The notes under the pieces were generated by a model, which was not told where the DNA came from, did no database searches, and was given only the letters and a program-made list of their open reading frames with translations. A program made the position numbers and the translations under genes. A stretch of DNA of 64,000 nucleotides from Nitrosomonas sp. GTDB lineage: Bacteria > Pseudomonadota > Gammaproteobacteria > Burkholderiales > Nitrosomonadaceae. This document shows positions 33,567 through 47,476 of this stretch, piece by piece. The stretch's first letter is position 1, and each line of letters starts with the position of its first letter. The stretch spans positions 1 to 64,000 of the forward strand of contig NZ_JADZAJ010000013.1 in assembly GCF_020852615.1 (NCBI RefSeq), written 5' to 3'.

Positions 33567-36209
33567 TTGGTAATATCTGAAAACGCCGACAATAAACCAG
33601 CTCACTCTGTGCACACACCGATGATGCAGCAGTACCTGCGAATCAAGGCACAGCATGCCGATAAGCTGCTGTTTTATCGTATGGGAGATTTTTATGAACT
33701 GTTCTATGAAGATGCTGAAAAAGCTGCAAAATTGCTGGATATCACCCTCACCCAGCGTGGCACTTCTGCCGGGGAGCCAATCAGGATGGCAGGAGTACCA
33801 TTCCACGCAGCTGAGCAGTACCTGGCCAGACTGGTAAAACTGGGTGAATCCATCGCCATTTGTGAGCAGATCGGCGATCCCGCTGCCAGTAAAGGGCCGG
33901 TGGAACGACAGGTCATCCGCATCATTACCCCCGGGACGCTGACAGATGCCGGGTTGCTGGAAGAATACAACAACAGCATTGTGCTGGCACTGGCACCGCA
34001 TCATGGTCTGATTGGACTGGCCTGGCTCAATCTGGCTGCGGGTGATATGCGCGTACTGGAAACTTCCGTCGATCATCTGGCAAATGAGCTGGAGCGCCTG
34101 CATCCGACAGAAATCCTGTTACCGGAATCACTGGATCTGCCAGTAATGCTGAATCATGTTATCCCTCCCAGACGTTTACCTGACCGGCAATTTGATTATG
34201 AACATGCCGTGCAGCAGCTTACCCGGCAATTTGGCACCCGCGACCTGACTGCTTTCGGTTGTGAGGAGCTGCATGCGGCCATCATGGCTGCTGGTGCGCT
34301 GTTCGAATACATCAAGCTGACCCAGCAAACTGCAGCAGATGAGTCAGCCGGACAGTTACTCAGTCATCTGCAGACATTACAGGTAGAGCGGCAAGATGCC
34401 TATTTACGCATGGACGCTGCCACCCGTCGCAACCTGGAAATCACACAGACGCTGCGCGGAGAAGACGCGCCCACCCTGTCCTCTCTGCTGGATACCTGTT
34501 CGACCAGCATGGGCAGCCGGTTACTGCGGCACTGGCTGCACCACCCGCTACGCAACCGGATTACGCTACAGCAGCGACTTAATGCTGTTTCTGATTTGAT
34601 GCATACGGAATCAGGCACTCTCTATACCGGCATCCGGACACCACTTAAACAAATTGCCGATATCGAGCGCATCACCAGCCGAATCGCCTTACGGTCAGCC
34701 AGGCCTCGTGATTTATCCGGCCTGCGTGACAGCCTGACAACATTGCCCACCATCACCGGACTGATTGCAACTTCAGCAGCTGCGGCTATCCAGCGATTTG
34801 TTTCCACCATGCGACCGGATACTGCACTCGTATCATTACTTGTCCGCGCATTGCAGCCTGTACCCGGTATCGTTATTCGTGAAGGGGGTGTGATTGCTGA
34901 TGGCTACGATGTCGAGCTGGATGAGTTACGTGCCTTGCAGGAAAACTGCAGCGAATTCCTGTTGGAACTGGAAACCCGGGAACGCGAACGTACCGGAATC
35001 CCGAATCTGAAGGTGGAATACAACCGGGTACATGGTTTTTACATCGAAGTAACCCGCACACATGGAGAAAAAATTCCTCCGGACTACCGCCGCAGACAGA
35101 CTCTGAAAAATGCAGAACGCTACATCATTCCTGAATTACAGGTATTTGAGCATAAAACACTGTCAGCACGTGAGCAGGCACTGGCTCGGGAAAAAATGCT
35201 GTACGAGCAGTTACTGGAACAACTGGCGGATTTCATCACCTCTCTGCAGGAAATTGCCCGTTCTGTTGCTGAACTGGATGTCCTGTGCGCCTTTGCCCAC
35301 CGGGCAGATCTTTCCGGCTATATCAAACCGGTGTTTACTGATGATCCGGTTCTGGACATTACAGCTGGCCGGCACCCCGTGGTGGAAAACCAGGTGGAGC
35401 ACTATATTGCCAACGATGTACAGCTTGGCGCCATTACACGCGAGGGGCGGCAAATGCTGATTATTACCGGGCCCAATATGGGGGGTAAATCCACCTACAT
35501 GAGACAGACCGCACTGATTGTCCTGCTGGCACACTGCGGCTGCTTTGTTCCGGCAAAAATTGCACGCATCGGACCTGTCGATCAAATTTTTACCCGGATT
35601 GGTGCAGCTGATGATCTGGCAGGAGGGCGCTCCACTTTCATGGTGGAAATGACAGAAGCTGCCAGTATTTTACGTAACGCAACCGCACAAAGTCTGGTGC
35701 TGGTTGATGAAATTGGCCGGGGTACCTCAACGTTTGACGGACTTGCGCTGGCTTTTGCGATTGCCCGTTATCTGCTTACCCGTAACCGGAGCTATACCCT
35801 GTTTGCCACTCACTACTTTGAACTCATCCGGCTTGCTGAAGAATTCCCGCAGGCAGTTAATGTTCACGTTACTGCTGTAGAACACAAGAAACGCATCGTT
35901 TTTCTGCACCGGATAGAAGAAGGCCCTGCCAGCCGAAGTTACGGACTGCACGTTGCCGCGCTGGCAGGTGTACCGGATAACGTGATCAGGAGTGCCGGAA
36001 AAATCCTGGCGGGACTGGAGCAGGAAACGCTCAGCAAAAATCCTCAGCAAACTTTATTTGGCATAATCGGAGCAAACGAGGAAGCTGCCCCGGCTTCCAT
36101 ACACCCGGCACTCGACTATCTTACGCAGATTAACCCTGATGAACTCACACCCCGGGAAGCACTGGAACAGCTTTATCTGATCAAATCGATGCTTGGCCAG
36201 ACAGACTGA
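33567..36209 (+). CDS. mutS: DNA mismatch repair protein MutS
   Basis: '[34 protein letters not shown]', '[23 protein letters not shown]'; TTG start in the ORF track. Confidence 0.97.
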   Translation: MVISENADNKPAHSVHTPMMQQYLRIKAQHADKLLFYRMGDFYELFYEDAEKAAKLLDITLTQRGTSAGEPIRMAGVPFHAAEQYLARLVKLGESIAICEQIGDPAASKGPVERQVIRIITPGTLTDAGLLEEYNNSIVLALAPHHGLIGLAWLNLAAGDMRVLETSVDHLANELERLHPTEILLPESLDLPVMLNHVIPPRRLPDRQFDYEHAVQQLTRQFGTRDLTAFGCEELHAAIMAAGALFEYIKLTQQTAADESAGQLLSHLQTLQVERQDAYLRMDAATRRNLEITQTLRGEDAPTLSSLLDTCSTSMGSRLLRHWLHHPLRNRITLQQRLNAVSDLMHTESGTLYTGIRTPLKQIADIERITSRIALRSARPRDLSGLRDSLTTLPTITGLIATSAAAAIQRFVSTMRPDTALVSLLVRALQPVPGIVIREGGVIADGYDVELDELRALQENCSEFLLELETRERERTGIPNLKVEYNRVHGFYIEVTRTHGEKIPPDYRRRQTLKNAERYIIPELQVFEHKTLSAREQALAREKMLYEQLLEQLADFITSLQEIARSVAELDVLCAFAHRADLSGYIKPVFTDDPVLDITAGRHPVVENQVEHYIANDVQLGAITREGRQMLIITGPNMGGKSTYMRQTALIVLLAHCGCFVPAKIARIGPVDQIFTRIGAADDLAGGRSTFMVEMTEAASILRNATAQSLVLVDEIGRGTSTFDGLALAFAIARYLLTRNRSYTLFATHYFELIRLAEEFPQAVNVHVTAVEHKKRIVFLHRIEEGPASRSYGLHVAALAGVPDNVIRSAGKILAGLEQETLSKNPQQTLFGIIGANEEAAPASIHPALDYLTQINPDELTPREALEQLYLIKSMLGQTD

Positions 36210-36689
36210 TCAATGTTCATGGCCATGCGGCCCATGTACATGCCCGTGCGACAGCTCTTCCGCTGTTGCCTGGCGTACTTCGGTCACCGTACATTCAAAC
36301 TGAAAAGCCATACCGGCATAGGGGTGGTTACCATCCACAACCACAACATCGTCAGTGATTTCTTTCACGGTGTAGATATAGAAATCATCTGAATCTTCCT
36401 CCCCGCCTTCAAACTGCATCCCGACAGCCACTTCTTCCGGGAAAGCGCTGCGCGGCTCAACCCGCATCAGCTCTTCATCATACTCACCAAAAGCATCTTC
36501 CGGTTCCATCTGTAAAGATAAAGTAGCTCCGGCCTCTTTATCATGCAACGCCTCTTCCACCGCTGGAAATATACCGTCATACCCGCCATGCAGATAGCTG
36601 ATAGGCTCCTCGGTTTCTTCCATTACATTGCCTTCCAGGTCAATCATTTTATAGTGGAGCGACACTACCGTATTTTTTACTATGCGCAT
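36210..36689 (-). CDS. slyD: FKBP-type peptidyl-prolyl isomerase (SlyD-like)
   Basis: 'VSLHYKMIDLEGNVMEETEEPISYLHGG', 'VVVDGNHPYAGMAFQFECTVTEVR', His-rich C-terminus 'HGHVHGPHGHEH'. Confidence 0.88.
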   Translation of the reverse strand: MRIVKNTVVSLHYKMIDLEGNVMEETEEPISYLHGGYDGIFPAVEEALHDKEAGATLSLQMEPEDAFGEYDEELMRVEPRSAFPEEVAVGMQFEGGEEDSDDFYIYTVKEITDDVVVVDGNHPYAGMAFQFECTVTEVRQATAEELSHGHVHGPHGHEH

Positions 36690-36739
36690 GTTTTATGCCT
36701 GAATCAGGCTTCCTTGTAGTTAATAAAAATTGCTCAAAA

Positions 36740-37396
36740 TCACGATACAGCTTTCCCGGAACACGGCGCAAAACTCTTACGATGGACATTGGTTATCCCG
36801 TGTAAGCGAATTGCTTCCAGGTGCATTCTGGTAGGGTAGCCTTTATGCCGATCAAAACCGTAGACCGGATAAATTTCATGCAATCGCAGCATTTCAGCAT
36901 CCCTCGCTGTTTTGGCGAGTATCGATGCGGCTGAGATTTCTGCCACCAGGCTGTCACCTCGAACAATTGCCTGCACTTCATAATCCAGTTTGGGTTTCTG
37001 GTTGCCGTCCACCAGAATCAACGTGTCTGGTGCCGGCAGCAGACTGATTACAGCTCGTTGCATGGCAAGCAGACTGGCCTGCAGGATATTCAGCTGATCT
37101 ATTTCCTCAACTGAAGCAATCGCAACTGCCCATGCACGAGCACGTTGTTTGATCTGATCAGCCAGACCAGTCCGTTTCTTCTCACTTAACTGTTTGGAAT
37201 CTGCCAGTCCATCAATCCTGTCTGCCGGATCAAGCACCACACAGGCAGCATAAACCGGCCCGGCCAACGGCCCCCTGCCGGCTTCATCCACGCCATAGAC
37301 AACCTTCCCGACAGGATAAACCCAACTGTGGCCGGCACCCGCCCTGGTAACTCCCGGGCGGGCTGATGATTGAATCAAACGGCCCTTGCGGTACAC
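36740..37396 (-). CDS. rnhB: Ribonuclease HII
   Basis: '[23 protein letters not shown]', '[16 protein letters not shown]', '[11 protein letters not shown]'. Confidence 0.94.
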   Translation of the reverse strand: MYRKGRLIQSSARPGVTRAGAGHSWVYPVGKVVYGVDEAGRGPLAGPVYAACVVLDPADRIDGLADSKQLSEKKRTGLADQIKQRARAWAVAIASVEEIDQLNILQASLLAMQRAVISLLPAPDTLILVDGNQKPKLDYEVQAIVRGDSLVAEISAASILAKTARDAEMLRLHEIYPVYGFDRHKGYPTRMHLEAIRLHGITNVHRKSFAPCSGKAVS

Positions 37397-37812
37397 ATCA
37401 GCTGGGCTTCAGTGACAAGCTGGCCATCCACTTCCGCACAGGCTGAATACTTCCAGATTCCCTTAAGCTGACGGGTAATTTCAACCTTTAACACCAGCTG
37501 ATCACCGGCAATAACTGGTTTTTTGAACCGTACTGCATCAATACCAACGAAGTAGTACACCTGCCCATTATCCTTTTCCATGTTTTCTGACCGGATGGTC
37601 AGCAAAGCTGCTGCCTGCGCCAGTGCTTCAACAATCAGTACGCCCGGCATAACCGGGTGATGAGGGAAATGTCCGGAAAAATAAGGTTCGTTGATGGAAA
37701 CATTCTTGTACGCATGAATTCGTTTGCCTGATTCCAGGGAAACCACCCGGTCAACCAGGATCAGTGGATAACGATGCGGCAGGTATTTCAGTATTTCATG
37801 AATATCCATCAT
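37375..37812 (-). CDS. fabZ: 3-hydroxyacyl-ACP dehydratase FabZ
   Basis: '[17 protein letters not shown]', '[30 protein letters not shown]'. Confidence 0.96.
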   Translation of the reverse strand: MMDIHEILKYLPHRYPLILVDRVVSLESGKRIHAYKNVSINEPYFSGHFPHHPVMPGVLIVEALAQAAALLTIRSENMEKDNGQVYYFVGIDAVRFKKPVIAGDQLVLKVEITRQLKGIWKYSACAEVDGQLVTEAQLMCTARAV

Positions 37813-37851
37813 GACGTTCTATTTCTCCGTTTCATAGTTGCAGGCATAAAT

Positions 37852-38415
37852 TTATGGCTTACCGGCGACAGATTCCTGTGCGTTCAGCGCTTTGATAACC
37901 TGATCAGTAATATCAATACGTGCACTTCGATAAACTGAATCCTGCAACTGCAGAATCAGGTCATACGAATACTTTTTTGCCAGTTCATTGATCACCTGAT
38001 TGGTACGTTCCAGAATCAGGCCATATTCTTCGTTCTGACGCAAACTCAAGTCTTCCCGTATCTGTTGCTGCGCACGCTGATACTGGCGGCTAAGTCCGGC
38101 AAGATCACGCTCTTTCAGGCGCCGCCCTTCCTCATCAGCAATACCCGTCCCCTTCTCCAGTTCCTGCTGTAATGCTCTGATCCGGACCGAAAGCTCTCTG
38201 ATCCGGGTTTCTCGTACCTGAAACTCTTTTTCGATTTTTTTCTGTGCAGCAACAGCAGGCATGGATTCCCGTAAAATCTTCTCTGTATTGACTACACCGA
38301 TTTTTATCTCTTCAGCGTACAGATAAGCGGGTAAAGTCAGAATTAATGTAACAGCAAATATACTCATGAACTGAGCAGATATCTGTTGCAAACGTTTATT
38401 CAGCAGGTTTTTCAT
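37852..38415 (-). CDS. skp: OmpH/Skp-family periplasmic chaperone
   Basis: 'EIKIGVVNTEKILRESMPAVAAQKKIEKEFQVRE' and coiled-coil; adjacent to bamA. Confidence 0.9.
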   Translation of the reverse strand: MKNLLNKRLQQISAQFMSIFAVTLILTLPAYLYAEEIKIGVVNTEKILRESMPAVAAQKKIEKEFQVRETRIRELSVRIRALQQELEKGTGIADEEGRRLKERDLAGLSRQYQRAQQQIREDLSLRQNEEYGLILERTNQVINELAKKYSYDLILQLQDSVYRSARIDITDQVIKALNAQESVAGKP

Positions 38416-38441
38416 AGCTTTTAATCAACTTCCCGGCCCAA

Positions 38442-40724
38442 TCAGAATGTTTGGCCAAACTGAAACTGGAAGCGTTGCAGCTTATCACCCGACTGATTAT
38501 TGAGTGGCTGCGCAACGCTGAATTTAAGTGGCCCCATGGGTGAAATCCAAGTAGCCGCCAATCCTGCAGAATAGCGAAAATCATCAAACCCCAGTCCGGA
38601 GAATGAATTAACAATTGTTCCTCCATCCGCAAACGCGCTCAGACGAACCGATTTATCTTCCTTCATGAAAGGTACCGGGAAAAGCAGTTCGATATTACCC
38701 ACGATACGTTTACTGCCACCGAGTACCCTGTTATCGCTGTCACGCGGGCCAAGCGTATTGATGTTATATCCGCGAACCGAGTTGAAACCACCGGCAAAGA
38801 AATTTTTAAAGAATGGGAGCTGTCTGCCGGAATAGCCGTCTCCAACCCCCACTTCACCATTCAGCATCAGCGTAAACATCTTGGTAACAGGAAAGAACCA
38901 GCGCTGCTCATAGCTGATTTTGTAATACTTCAAATCGCCGACCGGCAGGCCAAATTCACCAAACAGCCGCTGTGTCAGCCCGGATGTTGTCCAGATAGCA
39001 CTGTCACGGCGATCACGTGCCCAGCTCAGGGTGATGGGAAGGTTATTGGAAGATTTACCAAACTGGTCAACGAAATCTCTAAAACGCTGCGGGCTGTCAT
39101 CACGCAAGTGAATGACAGTATGTTCAGCCCCCAGCCCCAGAGAAACGATATCATTTTCAGCGACGGGAATACCAAACCGTATATTGGCACCGGTTGTATC
39201 AGTATTGAACATACCCACACTGCTCAATGAACGGGTGTTGATATCACGTTTGAATGCTTCCAGACCGAGGCTTATCCCGTTAATCGTATAGTAGGGATTA
39301 TTGAACGAAGCAGAAATAACCTTGTTAACGCTACCGGTATTTACCTGTAAGCTCAGAAAGTTACCGGTCCCCAGAATATTGTTCTGGGCGATTGATCCGT
39401 TCAGAATGATCCCTTCACGATCCGAATAACCGGCACCAAACATGATTGCCCCGGTTGGTTTCTCAGCCACATTGACATTGATATCCACCTGATCCGGCAC
39501 ATCGGCAACTGGGGGCGTTTCAACATTCACACTGGTAAAAAAATCCAGTCTGTCTACCCGTTGTCTGGAACGGTTGATCTGTTCGGTCGAGTGCCAGGCT
39601 CCCTCCATTTGCCGGAATTCACGGCGAATCACCTCATCCCGGGTACGCTCATTACCACTGATATTAATACGTCTGACATAGACCCGGCGCCCCGGATCAA
39701 TAAAGAAAGTAAATGCCGTCTTACGGGTCTCCTTATCCAGTTCAGGTGAAGCGTTCACATTGGCAAATGCGTAACCATCATTCCCCAGCCGATCGCTGAT
39801 CAGCTTGATTGATTCAGTCAGTTTCTCGCGAACAAATATTCCGCCCGGCTCAAGTTTGATCAGTTTACGCAGCTCTTCTTCCGGGACCAGCAGTTCACCG
39901 GCCAGTTTAATATCAGATACCGTATATTGAGGGCCTTCGGTAATGTTGACCGTAATATAAATATCTTTCATATCCGGTGTAATCGAAACCTGTGTAGATT
40001 CGATATTAAATTCCAGGTACCCCCGGTCAAGATAATAAGAGCGCAGCGTCTCAAGATCTGCCGATAATTTTTGCTTTGAATACTGATCATCCTTGGTAAA
40101 CCAGGTCATAAACCCCGGCGTTTTAAGGCTGAATAAACCGATCAGGTCCTCTTCGGGAAAAATGTGGTTGCCAACAATATTAATTTGTTTGATGCGGGCT
40201 GTTTTGCCTTCCTTAATATCAAAATTGATACCAATACGGTTACGCTCCAGCGGAGTTGTTGTCGTGGTAATTTTAACGGCATACTTGCCGCGGCTGATGT
40301 ATTGGCGCTTCAGCTCCTGTTCCGCCTTTTCCAGCAGGGAGCGGCTGAAAATACGGGATTCTGATAAACCCGCCTGTTTCAAGCCTTCCTTCAGTTTTTC
40401 CTTATCGAACTCCTTGGCGCCATTGATACTGATTTGCGCAATCGCCGGACGTTCCTGAATCTGTACAATCAGCAGATCCCCTTCATATTTCAGTTTCACA
40501 TCGCTGAAAAAGCCTGTTGCGTATAAAGCCTTGATTGCTGCACTGGCTTTTTTACTGTCAAGCACATCCCCGACTTTTACAGGCAGATAACTGAACACTG
40601 TTCCGGCCTCGGTACGCTGGATACCCTCCACCCGTATATCCCGAACCACGAAAGATTCCTCTGCCATACATCCCATTGAATAGAGAGAAAAGAGCAATAT
40701 CAAAAACCTGAATTTCATGGTCAT
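38442..40724 (-). CDS. bamA: Outer membrane assembly factor BamA
   Basis: POTRA repeats and barrel ending in 'FQFQFGQTF'; '[21 protein letters not shown]'. Confidence 0.96.
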   Translation of the reverse strand: MTMKFRFLILLFSLYSMGCMAEESFVVRDIRVEGIQRTEAGTVFSYLPVKVGDVLDSKKASAAIKALYATGFFSDVKLKYEGDLLIVQIQERPAIAQISINGAKEFDKEKLKEGLKQAGLSESRIFSRSLLEKAEQELKRQYISRGKYAVKITTTTTPLERNRIGINFDIKEGKTARIKQINIVGNHIFPEEDLIGLFSLKTPGFMTWFTKDDQYSKQKLSADLETLRSYYLDRGYLEFNIESTQVSITPDMKDIYITVNITEGPQYTVSDIKLAGELLVPEEELRKLIKLEPGGIFVREKLTESIKLISDRLGNDGYAFANVNASPELDKETRKTAFTFFIDPGRRVYVRRINISGNERTRDEVIRREFRQMEGAWHSTEQINRSRQRVDRLDFFTSVNVETPPVADVPDQVDINVNVAEKPTGAIMFGAGYSDREGIILNGSIAQNNILGTGNFLSLQVNTGSVNKVISASFNNPYYTINGISLGLEAFKRDINTRSLSSVGMFNTDTTGANIRFGIPVAENDIVSLGLGAEHTVIHLRDDSPQRFRDFVDQFGKSSNNLPITLSWARDRRDSAIWTTSGLTQRLFGEFGLPVGDLKYYKISYEQRWFFPVTKMFTLMLNGEVGVGDGYSGRQLPFFKNFFAGGFNSVRGYNINTLGPRDSDNRVLGGSKRIVGNIELLFPVPFMKEDKSVRLSAFADGGTIVNSFSGLGFDDFRYSAGLAATWISPMGPLKFSVAQPLNNQSGDKLQRFQFQFGQTF

Positions 40725-42088
40725 TCAGAAACCAGACGAAGCAGATCATTATGGACTGCGTACACCATCAGTGTGATCAGGAGAACCATCCCAATCTGAT
40801 GGCCGATTTGCATGATTTTTTCGGACAACGGCACTCCTCTCGCCAGTTCGATCAAATAGTACATCAGGTGCCCGCCATCCAGAACCGGGATCGGCAGGAG
40901 ATTCAACACCCCCAGACTGATGCTGATTAACGCCAGAAAACCCAGATAGGCAGTCAGCCCCATTTGGGCCGACTGGCCGGCGTAGTTTGCGATCGTAATT
41001 GGCCCGCTGATATTTTTTAGTGAAACATCACCTGTGACCATCTTGCCAAGCATACGCAAGGTAAAATATGACATTTCCCAGGTTTTAGTTACGGCTTTAT
41101 TCAGGGCAGCCATCGGAGAGTAGCGGGTTTTTACCAGTAACCCCTCCAGGATTTCGTGTTTGACTTCTGGTGCAATACCAGCTTTACCGATTCGGGAATT
41201 GCCCTCAGATACTGCTTCAGGCTGTAATGACAAACCAAGTACCAGCCCGTCCCGCATTACTTCAATCGAGAGGGTATGCCCGGGACTTGAACGTATGGCT
41301 TCCACGACACCTTCCCAAGCCACAATCTGCTTCCCATTTATTGTCAGAATCCTGTCACCGGGCTTAAAGCCTGCACGCTCAGCCGCCCCTTCTGCCATCA
41401 CCTGACCGATCACCGGGTCAATTACCGGCTGATAAGCATGCAACCCTAATTTCCCCAAAAAATCATTTTCAAGTTCATCCGGACCAATGCTGCTCAAATC
41501 AAGTTTGAGGTGGCGTGTAATCCCGCTTTCGCCAGATACGGCAATCCTGACACCGGCATTTTTATCTACCGCATTATCCAATAATTGCAGGCGTGCTTCC
41601 TGCCAGGTGGTGATTGCCTGATCGTTGATTCCGGTAATGGTATCTCCACTTCTGAAGCCGGCTGATGCAGCCGGCGTCGCTGGCCCGATCTCCCCCAGCA
41701 CGGGTTTTATGCCATTGACTCCAAGCATGAAAAGCAACCAGTACAACAGAATAGCCAGCAGGAAATTGGCAACGGGTCCCGCTGCCACAATTGCAAAGCG
41801 TTTGGAAACAGACTGGCGATTAAATGCACGCGGGAGCTCTTCAACCGGCACCTCCTCTTCATGCTCATCCAGCATCTTGACATAGCCACCGAGCGGGATC
41901 GCCGCAACGACCCATTCGGTTTGATCTTTACCAAGCCGTTTTTTGAAAAAAGGCCGACCAAACCCGAGCGAGAAGCGTAAAACCTTGACACCACACCAGC
42001 GGGCCACCAGATAATGGCCGAGTTCGTGGAAGGCTATCAGTAAACCAAGCGCCGTTACAAAGGCAAGAATCGTTGAAAGCACTGTCAT
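40721..42088 (-). CDS. rseP: RseP-type site-2 zinc metalloprotease
   Basis: '[29 protein letters not shown]' HExxH, two PDZ regions, '[20 protein letters not shown]'. Confidence 0.95.
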   Translation of the reverse strand: MTVLSTILAFVTALGLLIAFHELGHYLVARWCGVKVLRFSLGFGRPFFKKRLGKDQTEWVVAAIPLGGYVKMLDEHEEEVPVEELPRAFNRQSVSKRFAIVAAGPVANFLLAILLYWLLFMLGVNGIKPVLGEIGPATPAASAGFRSGDTITGINDQAITTWQEARLQLLDNAVDKNAGVRIAVSGESGITRHLKLDLSSIGPDELENDFLGKLGLHAYQPVIDPVIGQVMAEGAAERAGFKPGDRILTINGKQIVAWEGVVEAIRSSPGHTLSIEVMRDGLVLGLSLQPEAVSEGNSRIGKAGIAPEVKHEILEGLLVKTRYSPMAALNKAVTKTWEMSYFTLRMLGKMVTGDVSLKNISGPITIANYAGQSAQMGLTAYLGFLALISISLGVLNLLPIPVLDGGHLMYYLIELARGVPLSEKIMQIGHQIGMVLLITLMVYAVHNDLLRLVSE

Positions 42089-42112
42089 GTCAGAATAAAT
42101 ACGTTACCTGTT

Positions 42113-43351
42113 TTATTGGCCAATGCTGCAGGAAGGTGACTCTACTGACTGCCCCGCATTCTGCCGGAAGTTACTGGAAAGCCATTCGTGCGCCGATTCA
42201 CGTGCCTGCCGGTCAGCCCTGAGTACGCTTTCCAGATCGGGAGTATCCTGTTTTTCAGTTGACTTCATCACGTGCTCAATCATCACAGGGATTGCAGTAA
42301 ACGGTATCCTGCCAGCCAGAAAAATTTCAACAGCCACTTCATTGGCAGCATTCAGCACTGCAGGCATGTTACCTCCTGCTGCAAGTGCTTCATATGCGAG
42401 CCCGAGACAGGGAAATCGCCTGAAATCCGGCTCTTCAAAATCAAGCCGTGCCACTTTGAACATATCCAGAGATTGCACACCGCTCTCCATTCTTTCAGGG
42501 TAACTCAGCGCATGAGCGATTGGTGTACGCATATCAGGATTACCAAGCTGGGCAAGTACTGAGCCATCAATATATTCGACCATTGAATGTATGACACTCT
42601 GCGGGTGGATAACCACCTGAATTTTCTCAGGATCAGCATTAAACAGCCAGTGTGCTTCAATGACCTCAAGCCCTTTGTTCATCATGGTGGCTGAGTCAAC
42701 TGATATTTTCCTGCCCATTACCCAGTTGGGATGTGCGCAGGCCTGTTCCGGAGTTACTGTTTCCAGTATTGCCAGATCTGCCGTACGGAAAGGTCCGCCC
42801 GAAGCTGTCAGCAATATCCGGCGCACCCCTGAGCCAGACAGATCCCCATTGAAATGACGTGGCAGGGATTGAAAAATTGCATTATGTTCACTGTCAATCG
42901 GCAATAAAGTCGCATGATGCTGCCTGACGGCATCCATAAAAACCTTCCCTGCCATTACCAGTGTTTCCTTGTTAGCCAGAAGAATATGCTTGCCTGATTG
43001 AGCGGCAGAAAGCGTGGGCCGAATACCGGCAGCTCCAACGATTGCAGCCATCACTGTATCAATTTCAGGCAGGGATGCCACTTTCTCCAGTGATTCAATA
43101 CCTGAAAGTACAATGGTGGCCAGACCTGTCACCCGCAATTTATCCTCCAGCTGTTCAGCACTCCGGGCATTGAGCATAACTGCATATGAGGGATGAAATC
43201 GCATGCACTGCTCAAACATCTTTTCAACATTCCGGTCAGCGGTCAACGCAACCACCCGATACTGATCAGGATGCCTGGCTACCACATCCAGCGTGCTTTC
43301 ACCAATACTGCCGGTCGATCCTAAAATGGTCAAATGACGGGTTTTAATCAT
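42113..43351 (-). CDS. dxr: 1-deoxy-D-xylulose 5-phosphate reductoisomerase
   Basis: '[30 protein letters not shown]', '[15 protein letters not shown]'. Confidence 0.97.
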   Translation of the reverse strand: MIKTRHLTILGSTGSIGESTLDVVARHPDQYRVVALTADRNVEKMFEQCMRFHPSYAVMLNARSAEQLEDKLRVTGLATIVLSGIESLEKVASLPEIDTVMAAIVGAAGIRPTLSAAQSGKHILLANKETLVMAGKVFMDAVRQHHATLLPIDSEHNAIFQSLPRHFNGDLSGSGVRRILLTASGGPFRTADLAILETVTPEQACAHPNWVMGRKISVDSATMMNKGLEVIEAHWLFNADPEKIQVVIHPQSVIHSMVEYIDGSVLAQLGNPDMRTPIAHALSYPERMESGVQSLDMFKVARLDFEEPDFRRFPCLGLAYEALAAGGNMPAVLNAANEVAVEIFLAGRIPFTAIPVMIEHVMKSTEKQDTPDLESVLRADRQARESAHEWLSSNFRQNAGQSVESPSCSIGQ

Positions 43352-44175
43352 GATTCAGTCGAATAAAATAAGATAGCCGCAAGGGTGGCAACAGGCAGGA
43401 CCGGTAACAGTGCATCGATACGATCCAGCACCCCGCCATGACCGGGAAGTATATTGCCGCTATCCTTGACACCCGCTTGCCGTTTTAAGAGTGATTCATA
43501 CAGATCACCCGCTATTCCCAGCACAGCAAGTACAAGCAGCAGGGGGATAAGCCAGCCTATCAGTGCCTGACCTTTATTGACCGAATAAAACCAGATCAGT
43601 GCATAAATCAATACACTGACTACTGCCCCGGCCACTCCCTCCCAGGTTTTTCCCGGACTGATCCGAGGTGCAAGTTTATGTTTTCCACAGGAACGTCCGG
43701 TGAAATAGGCAGCGCTGTCAGAAATCCAGACTACCCCCATAATCCCAAGTAATAACAGCGGATCTATTGCACGGAGCTGGTAAAGCGACAGGCATGCCGG
43801 CAGCAGAACCAGCCAGCCGGCTGACATAAACGCCCATGGATTATGAATTGATCGGACCGTTGCCAGCTGGAACGGTACGGCCAGCAGCCAAAAAACAGCT
43901 GATATGCCGTAAAACCAGACCATAGAAGAATCTGCCGGATTCCTGGAAAACACTACACTGGCTTCAAATAACAGCTCCCCCCCCAGCACAGTGGTAAAAA
44001 TCATATAAAGAACTGTCTGATTCACAGAAAGCTGCCCCAGACGACACCACTCTCTCGTCGCAGCAATCGTCAACCCCAAGAGTAATGCAGCCCAGAAAAT
44101 ATCTGGCAGATAAAATAATGCCGCCAGAAAGGCGGACAATAATACGAATGCGGTAAGTAATCGGGTACTAAGCAT
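43348..44175 (-). CDS. cdsA: Phosphatidate cytidylyltransferase
   Basis: '[30 protein letters not shown]...[29 protein letters not shown]'. Confidence 0.95.
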   Translation of the reverse strand: MLSTRLLTAFVLLSAFLAALFYLPDIFWAALLLGLTIAATREWCRLGQLSVNQTVLYMIFTTVLGGELLFEASVVFSRNPADSSMVWFYGISAVFWLLAVPFQLATVRSIHNPWAFMSAGWLVLLPACLSLYQLRAIDPLLLLGIMGVVWISDSAAYFTGRSCGKHKLAPRISPGKTWEGVAGAVVSVLIYALIWFYSVNKGQALIGWLIPLLLVLAVLGIAGDLYESLLKRQAGVKDSGNILPGHGGVLDRIDALLPVLPVATLAAILFYSTES

Positions 44176-44209
44176 GGACGGGCAAGCCCCGTTGGTTGGA
44201 TAATGGCGG

Positions 44210-45001
44210 TTAAACCCTGTCTTCGTTCAGAATCGCATTTTCATTTCCCTGCCGGTCAGCAATCTGCTCACTTGTCCGCCCGAACCGGCGTTCACGTTTC
44301 TGATAGGAAGCAATCGCCTGATTAAGCGCCGAAGCATCGAAATCCGGCCATAATGTATCGGTAAAATACAACTCGGTATAGGCAAGCTGCCAAAGTAAAA
44401 AGTTACTGATCCGACACTCACCACCTGTACGAATAAACAAATCCGGCTCAGGCGCACCCGCCATGGCCAGGTATCTGGCTATATCAGTTTCATCAAAGCT
44501 GGTAGCCAGGCCCGGATTTTCGGCAATCATTTTGCGAATGGCCTGCATAATATCCCACCGCCCTCCGTAGTTCGCGGCCACGGTAAAATTCAACCGGGTA
44601 TTTTCGGCTGTCAGTGCCTCACCGCGCTGAATAAAACTGATTATTCTGGAATCAAATTTCGAAATATCACCGATCACCCTGAACCGGATCCCGTTCTCGT
44701 GCAGATTGGTTATTTCCCGTTCAAGCGCAGCAAGAAACAGCTGCATCAACAGCCTGACTTCCTCTGCAGGCCTGCGCCAGTTTTCACTACTGAACGCGAA
44801 AATTGTCAGGTACGAAACCCCTTTTTCGATGCAGGCCCTGATCGTACCCCGTACTGCTTCAACACCTTGTGTATGCCCCGCTATTCTTGGCAGAAAACGT
44901 TTTTTGGCCCACCGCCCATTACCATCCATGATGATAGCGATATGTTTAGGTATCGCACCCGTTTCCGGGATTTCTCGTGTCGAACTTGGTATCAGAGGCA
45001 T
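44210..45001 (-). CDS. uppS: Undecaprenyl diphosphate synthase
   Basis: '[18 protein letters not shown]', '[30 protein letters not shown]'. Confidence 0.96.
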   Translation of the reverse strand: MPLIPSSTREIPETGAIPKHIAIIMDGNGRWAKKRFLPRIAGHTQGVEAVRGTIRACIEKGVSYLTIFAFSSENWRRPAEEVRLLMQLFLAALEREITNLHENGIRFRVIGDISKFDSRIISFIQRGEALTAENTRLNFTVAANYGGRWDIMQAIRKMIAENPGLATSFDETDIARYLAMAGAPEPDLFIRTGGECRISNFLLWQLAYTELYFTDTLWPDFDASALNQAIASYQKRERRFGRTSEQIADRQGNENAILNEDRV

Positions 45002-45004
45002 GAA

Positions 45005-45562
45005 CTAGACAGCCATGAGCTCGGCTTCTTTGGTCTGAAGTAACTTGTCTACTTCAGCAATATAACGATCTGTTAATTTCTGAATTTCATCCTGTGCACG
45101 TCGATCTGCATCCTCAGCGATCAGCTTGTCCTTTAACAGCTCTTTTAAATGGGCATTCGCATCACGCCGGATATTTCTCATCGCCACACGTGCAGTTTCA
45201 GCTTCCGTCCTGACTATCTTGGTCAAGTCCTTACGCCTTTCCTCTGTCAGGGGCGGCATCGGTACCCGTACCATCTCGTTTGCTGTCATTGGATTCAAAC
45301 CAAGATCGGAGTCACGTATCGCTTTCTCGATTGCCGGGAATACTTTTTTATCCCACGGGATAACCCCTATGGTGCGCGCATCAGCCAGAGTCACATTGGC
45401 CAGTTGCTTGATCGGGGTCGGGGTGCCGTAATAGTCAACCATTATATGATCCAGCAGCCCCGTATGCGGGCGTCCGCTTCTTACCTTACTGAAATCGATC
45501 TTAAGTGCATCCAGGCTTTTCTGCATCTTCTGCTCTGCAGATTTTTTTACATCAGCAATCAT
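45005..45562 (-). CDS. frr: Ribosome recycling factor
   Basis: '[41 protein letters not shown]'. Confidence 0.97.
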   Translation of the reverse strand: MIADVKKSAEQKMQKSLDALKIDFSKVRSGRPHTGLLDHIMVDYYGTPTPIKQLANVTLADARTIGVIPWDKKVFPAIEKAIRDSDLGLNPMTANEMVRVPMPPLTEERRKDLTKIVRTEAETARVAMRNIRRDANAHLKELLKDKLIAEDADRRAQDEIQKLTDRYIAEVDKLLQTKEAELMAV

Positions 45563-45662
45563 GTCTCAGATACGTTTATTGATATTGAAGTATATTCGCA
45601 GCATTTAATGTAACCCCGGCTGCGATTGTAAAACCATTCCCATAAAGCAAGTACCCCGGAAT

Positions 45663-46376
45663 TCAAACAGACACCGAGGTCCCTTCATCCTCCCCCATGA
45701 TAACCCGTTTGAGTGCCCCGGTCTTGAAAATACTGAATACATTGATGGGAAGCTTCTGATCCCGACACAGGGTCAGCGCAGTAGCATCCATTACCTGCAG
45801 GTTTTTACTGATCGCTTCATCGAAAGTCAGGCTCTGAAAACGCTGTGCATTCTTGTCCTTGAGTGGATCGCTGGTATAAATCCCATCCACTTTAGTCGCT
45901 TTGAGCACAATATTGGCATTCATCTCCATACCACGTAAAGCAGCGGCCGTATCGGTGGTAAAGAAAGGATTCCCTGTTCCCGCAGCAAACACGACTACTT
46001 TACGCTCACCCAGATAACGCAAAGCCTTGCCACGGACATAAGGCTCGACAACCTGATCTATCCGTAAAGCTGATTGCACTCGCGAAACAATTCCATTTTG
46101 TCTCATTGCGTCATGCAGAGCCAGGGCATTCATCGTAGTGGCGAGCATCCCCATATAATCTGCCGTTACACGATCCATTCCATCTCCCGCAGACTTCATA
46201 CCACGAAAGATATTGCCTCCTCCAACCACAATGGCAACTTCCACCCCGAGCTGCAATACACCTGCAATCTCAACAACAATACTCTCGACCACAGCACGAT
46301 CTATGCCATAGTGACCTTCACCCATCAGGGCTTCACCCGACAACTTCAATAAAATACGCTTATAAACGACTGGCAT
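45663..46376 (-). CDS. pyrH: UMP kinase
   Basis: '[22 protein letters not shown]', '[10 protein letters not shown]'. Confidence 0.97.
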   Translation of the reverse strand: MPVVYKRILLKLSGEALMGEGHYGIDRAVVESIVVEIAGVLQLGVEVAIVVGGGNIFRGMKSAGDGMDRVTADYMGMLATTMNALALHDAMRQNGIVSRVQSALRIDQVVEPYVRGKALRYLGERKVVVFAAGTGNPFFTTDTAAALRGMEMNANIVLKATKVDGIYTSDPLKDKNAQRFQSLTFDEAISKNLQVMDATALTLCRDQKLPINVFSIFKTGALKRVIMGEDEGTSVSV

Positions 46377-46523
46377 ATATGCCCGTGAACAGAGGGTAGG
46401 TATCTCTTAAAATTCTGAAAACTGGCCGGCTGTTTTTGATATTAAATAAGAGCTAATCCGATCAGAACGATTAACTCTTATTCCTGAATACAGCCTGCCA
46501 GAACAATCTCTGGAAAATCTTCT

Positions 46524-47408
46524 TTATTTGGACTGGTTTACCTGTGCCATAACCTCAGCAGCAAAATCGTCGGATTTCTTCTCGATCCCTTCTCCCACGA
46601 CATATAACGAAAACCCGCTAACCCTGGCAGATTTTGCTTTCAGCAATTTCTCCACAGTCTGGTCCGGATCTTTAACAAAAGGCTGTCCAAGCAGGGTAAC
46701 CTCTGCCAGATACTTGGCAATGCGCCCCTCCACCATCTTTTCAATGATATTGGCCGGTTTGCCACTTTCAGCCGCCTGGGCTGTAAATATCTGACGCTCG
46801 CGCTCCAGCGCATCAGCAGACACCTGGTCACCAGACACGCACACAGGTTTACTGGCCGCGATATGCATGGCCAGATCCTTGCCCAGAACCTCATCACCGC
46901 CAGTGTAGTCGATCATTACGCCAATCCTGCTCCCGTGCAGATACATAGCGAGCTGATCTTTCGTCTGGTAACTGATCCCGCGCCTGATACTGATATTCTC
47001 ACCCAGCTTCATGACCAGTGCCTTGCGGACAGATTCAACCGTTTCTCCGTCAGCCATGGGCATATCCGGCAGTAATGCCGTATCTGATATGTTTTTGCCT
47101 GCCATCAGCTTTGCCAGATTGCCGGCAAAGCTGACAAAATCCTCATTCTTGGCAACAAAATCAGTTTCACAGTTAACTTCCACCAATGCTCCCTGCTTCC
47201 CGTCAGCGGTAACAAACCCGCTAATCACCCCTTCTGCAGCAATACGGCCAGCTGCCTTACTTGCCTTGGCTCCACTTCTGATTCGCAGCAAATCCTCAGC
47301 TGCCTTCATATCCCCATCCGCTTCAGTCAAAGCCTTCTTGCACTCCATCATGCCAAGACCGGTAAGCTCGCGCAGCGCTTTAACCATACCTGCGGTAATC
47401 TCCGCCAT
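46524..47408 (-). CDS. tsf: Elongation factor Ts
   Basis: '[31 protein letters not shown]', '[15 protein letters not shown]'. Confidence 0.98.
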   Translation of the reverse strand: MAEITAGMVKALRELTGLGMMECKKALTEADGDMKAAEDLLRIRSGAKASKAAGRIAAEGVISGFVTADGKQGALVEVNCETDFVAKNEDFVSFAGNLAKLMAGKNISDTALLPDMPMADGETVESVRKALVMKLGENISIRRGISYQTKDQLAMYLHGSRIGVMIDYTGGDEVLGKDLAMHIAASKPVCVSGDQVSADALERERQIFTAQAAESGKPANIIEKMVEGRIAKYLAEVTLLGQPFVKDPDQTVEKLLKAKSARVSGFSLYVVGEGIEKKSDDFAAEVMAQVNQSK

Positions 47409-47476
47409 TTTGACTCCAAATCAAATTAACACAAAAATTCCAAATACTCTTTTCAATCAACAGCAAAAAAAATTAC

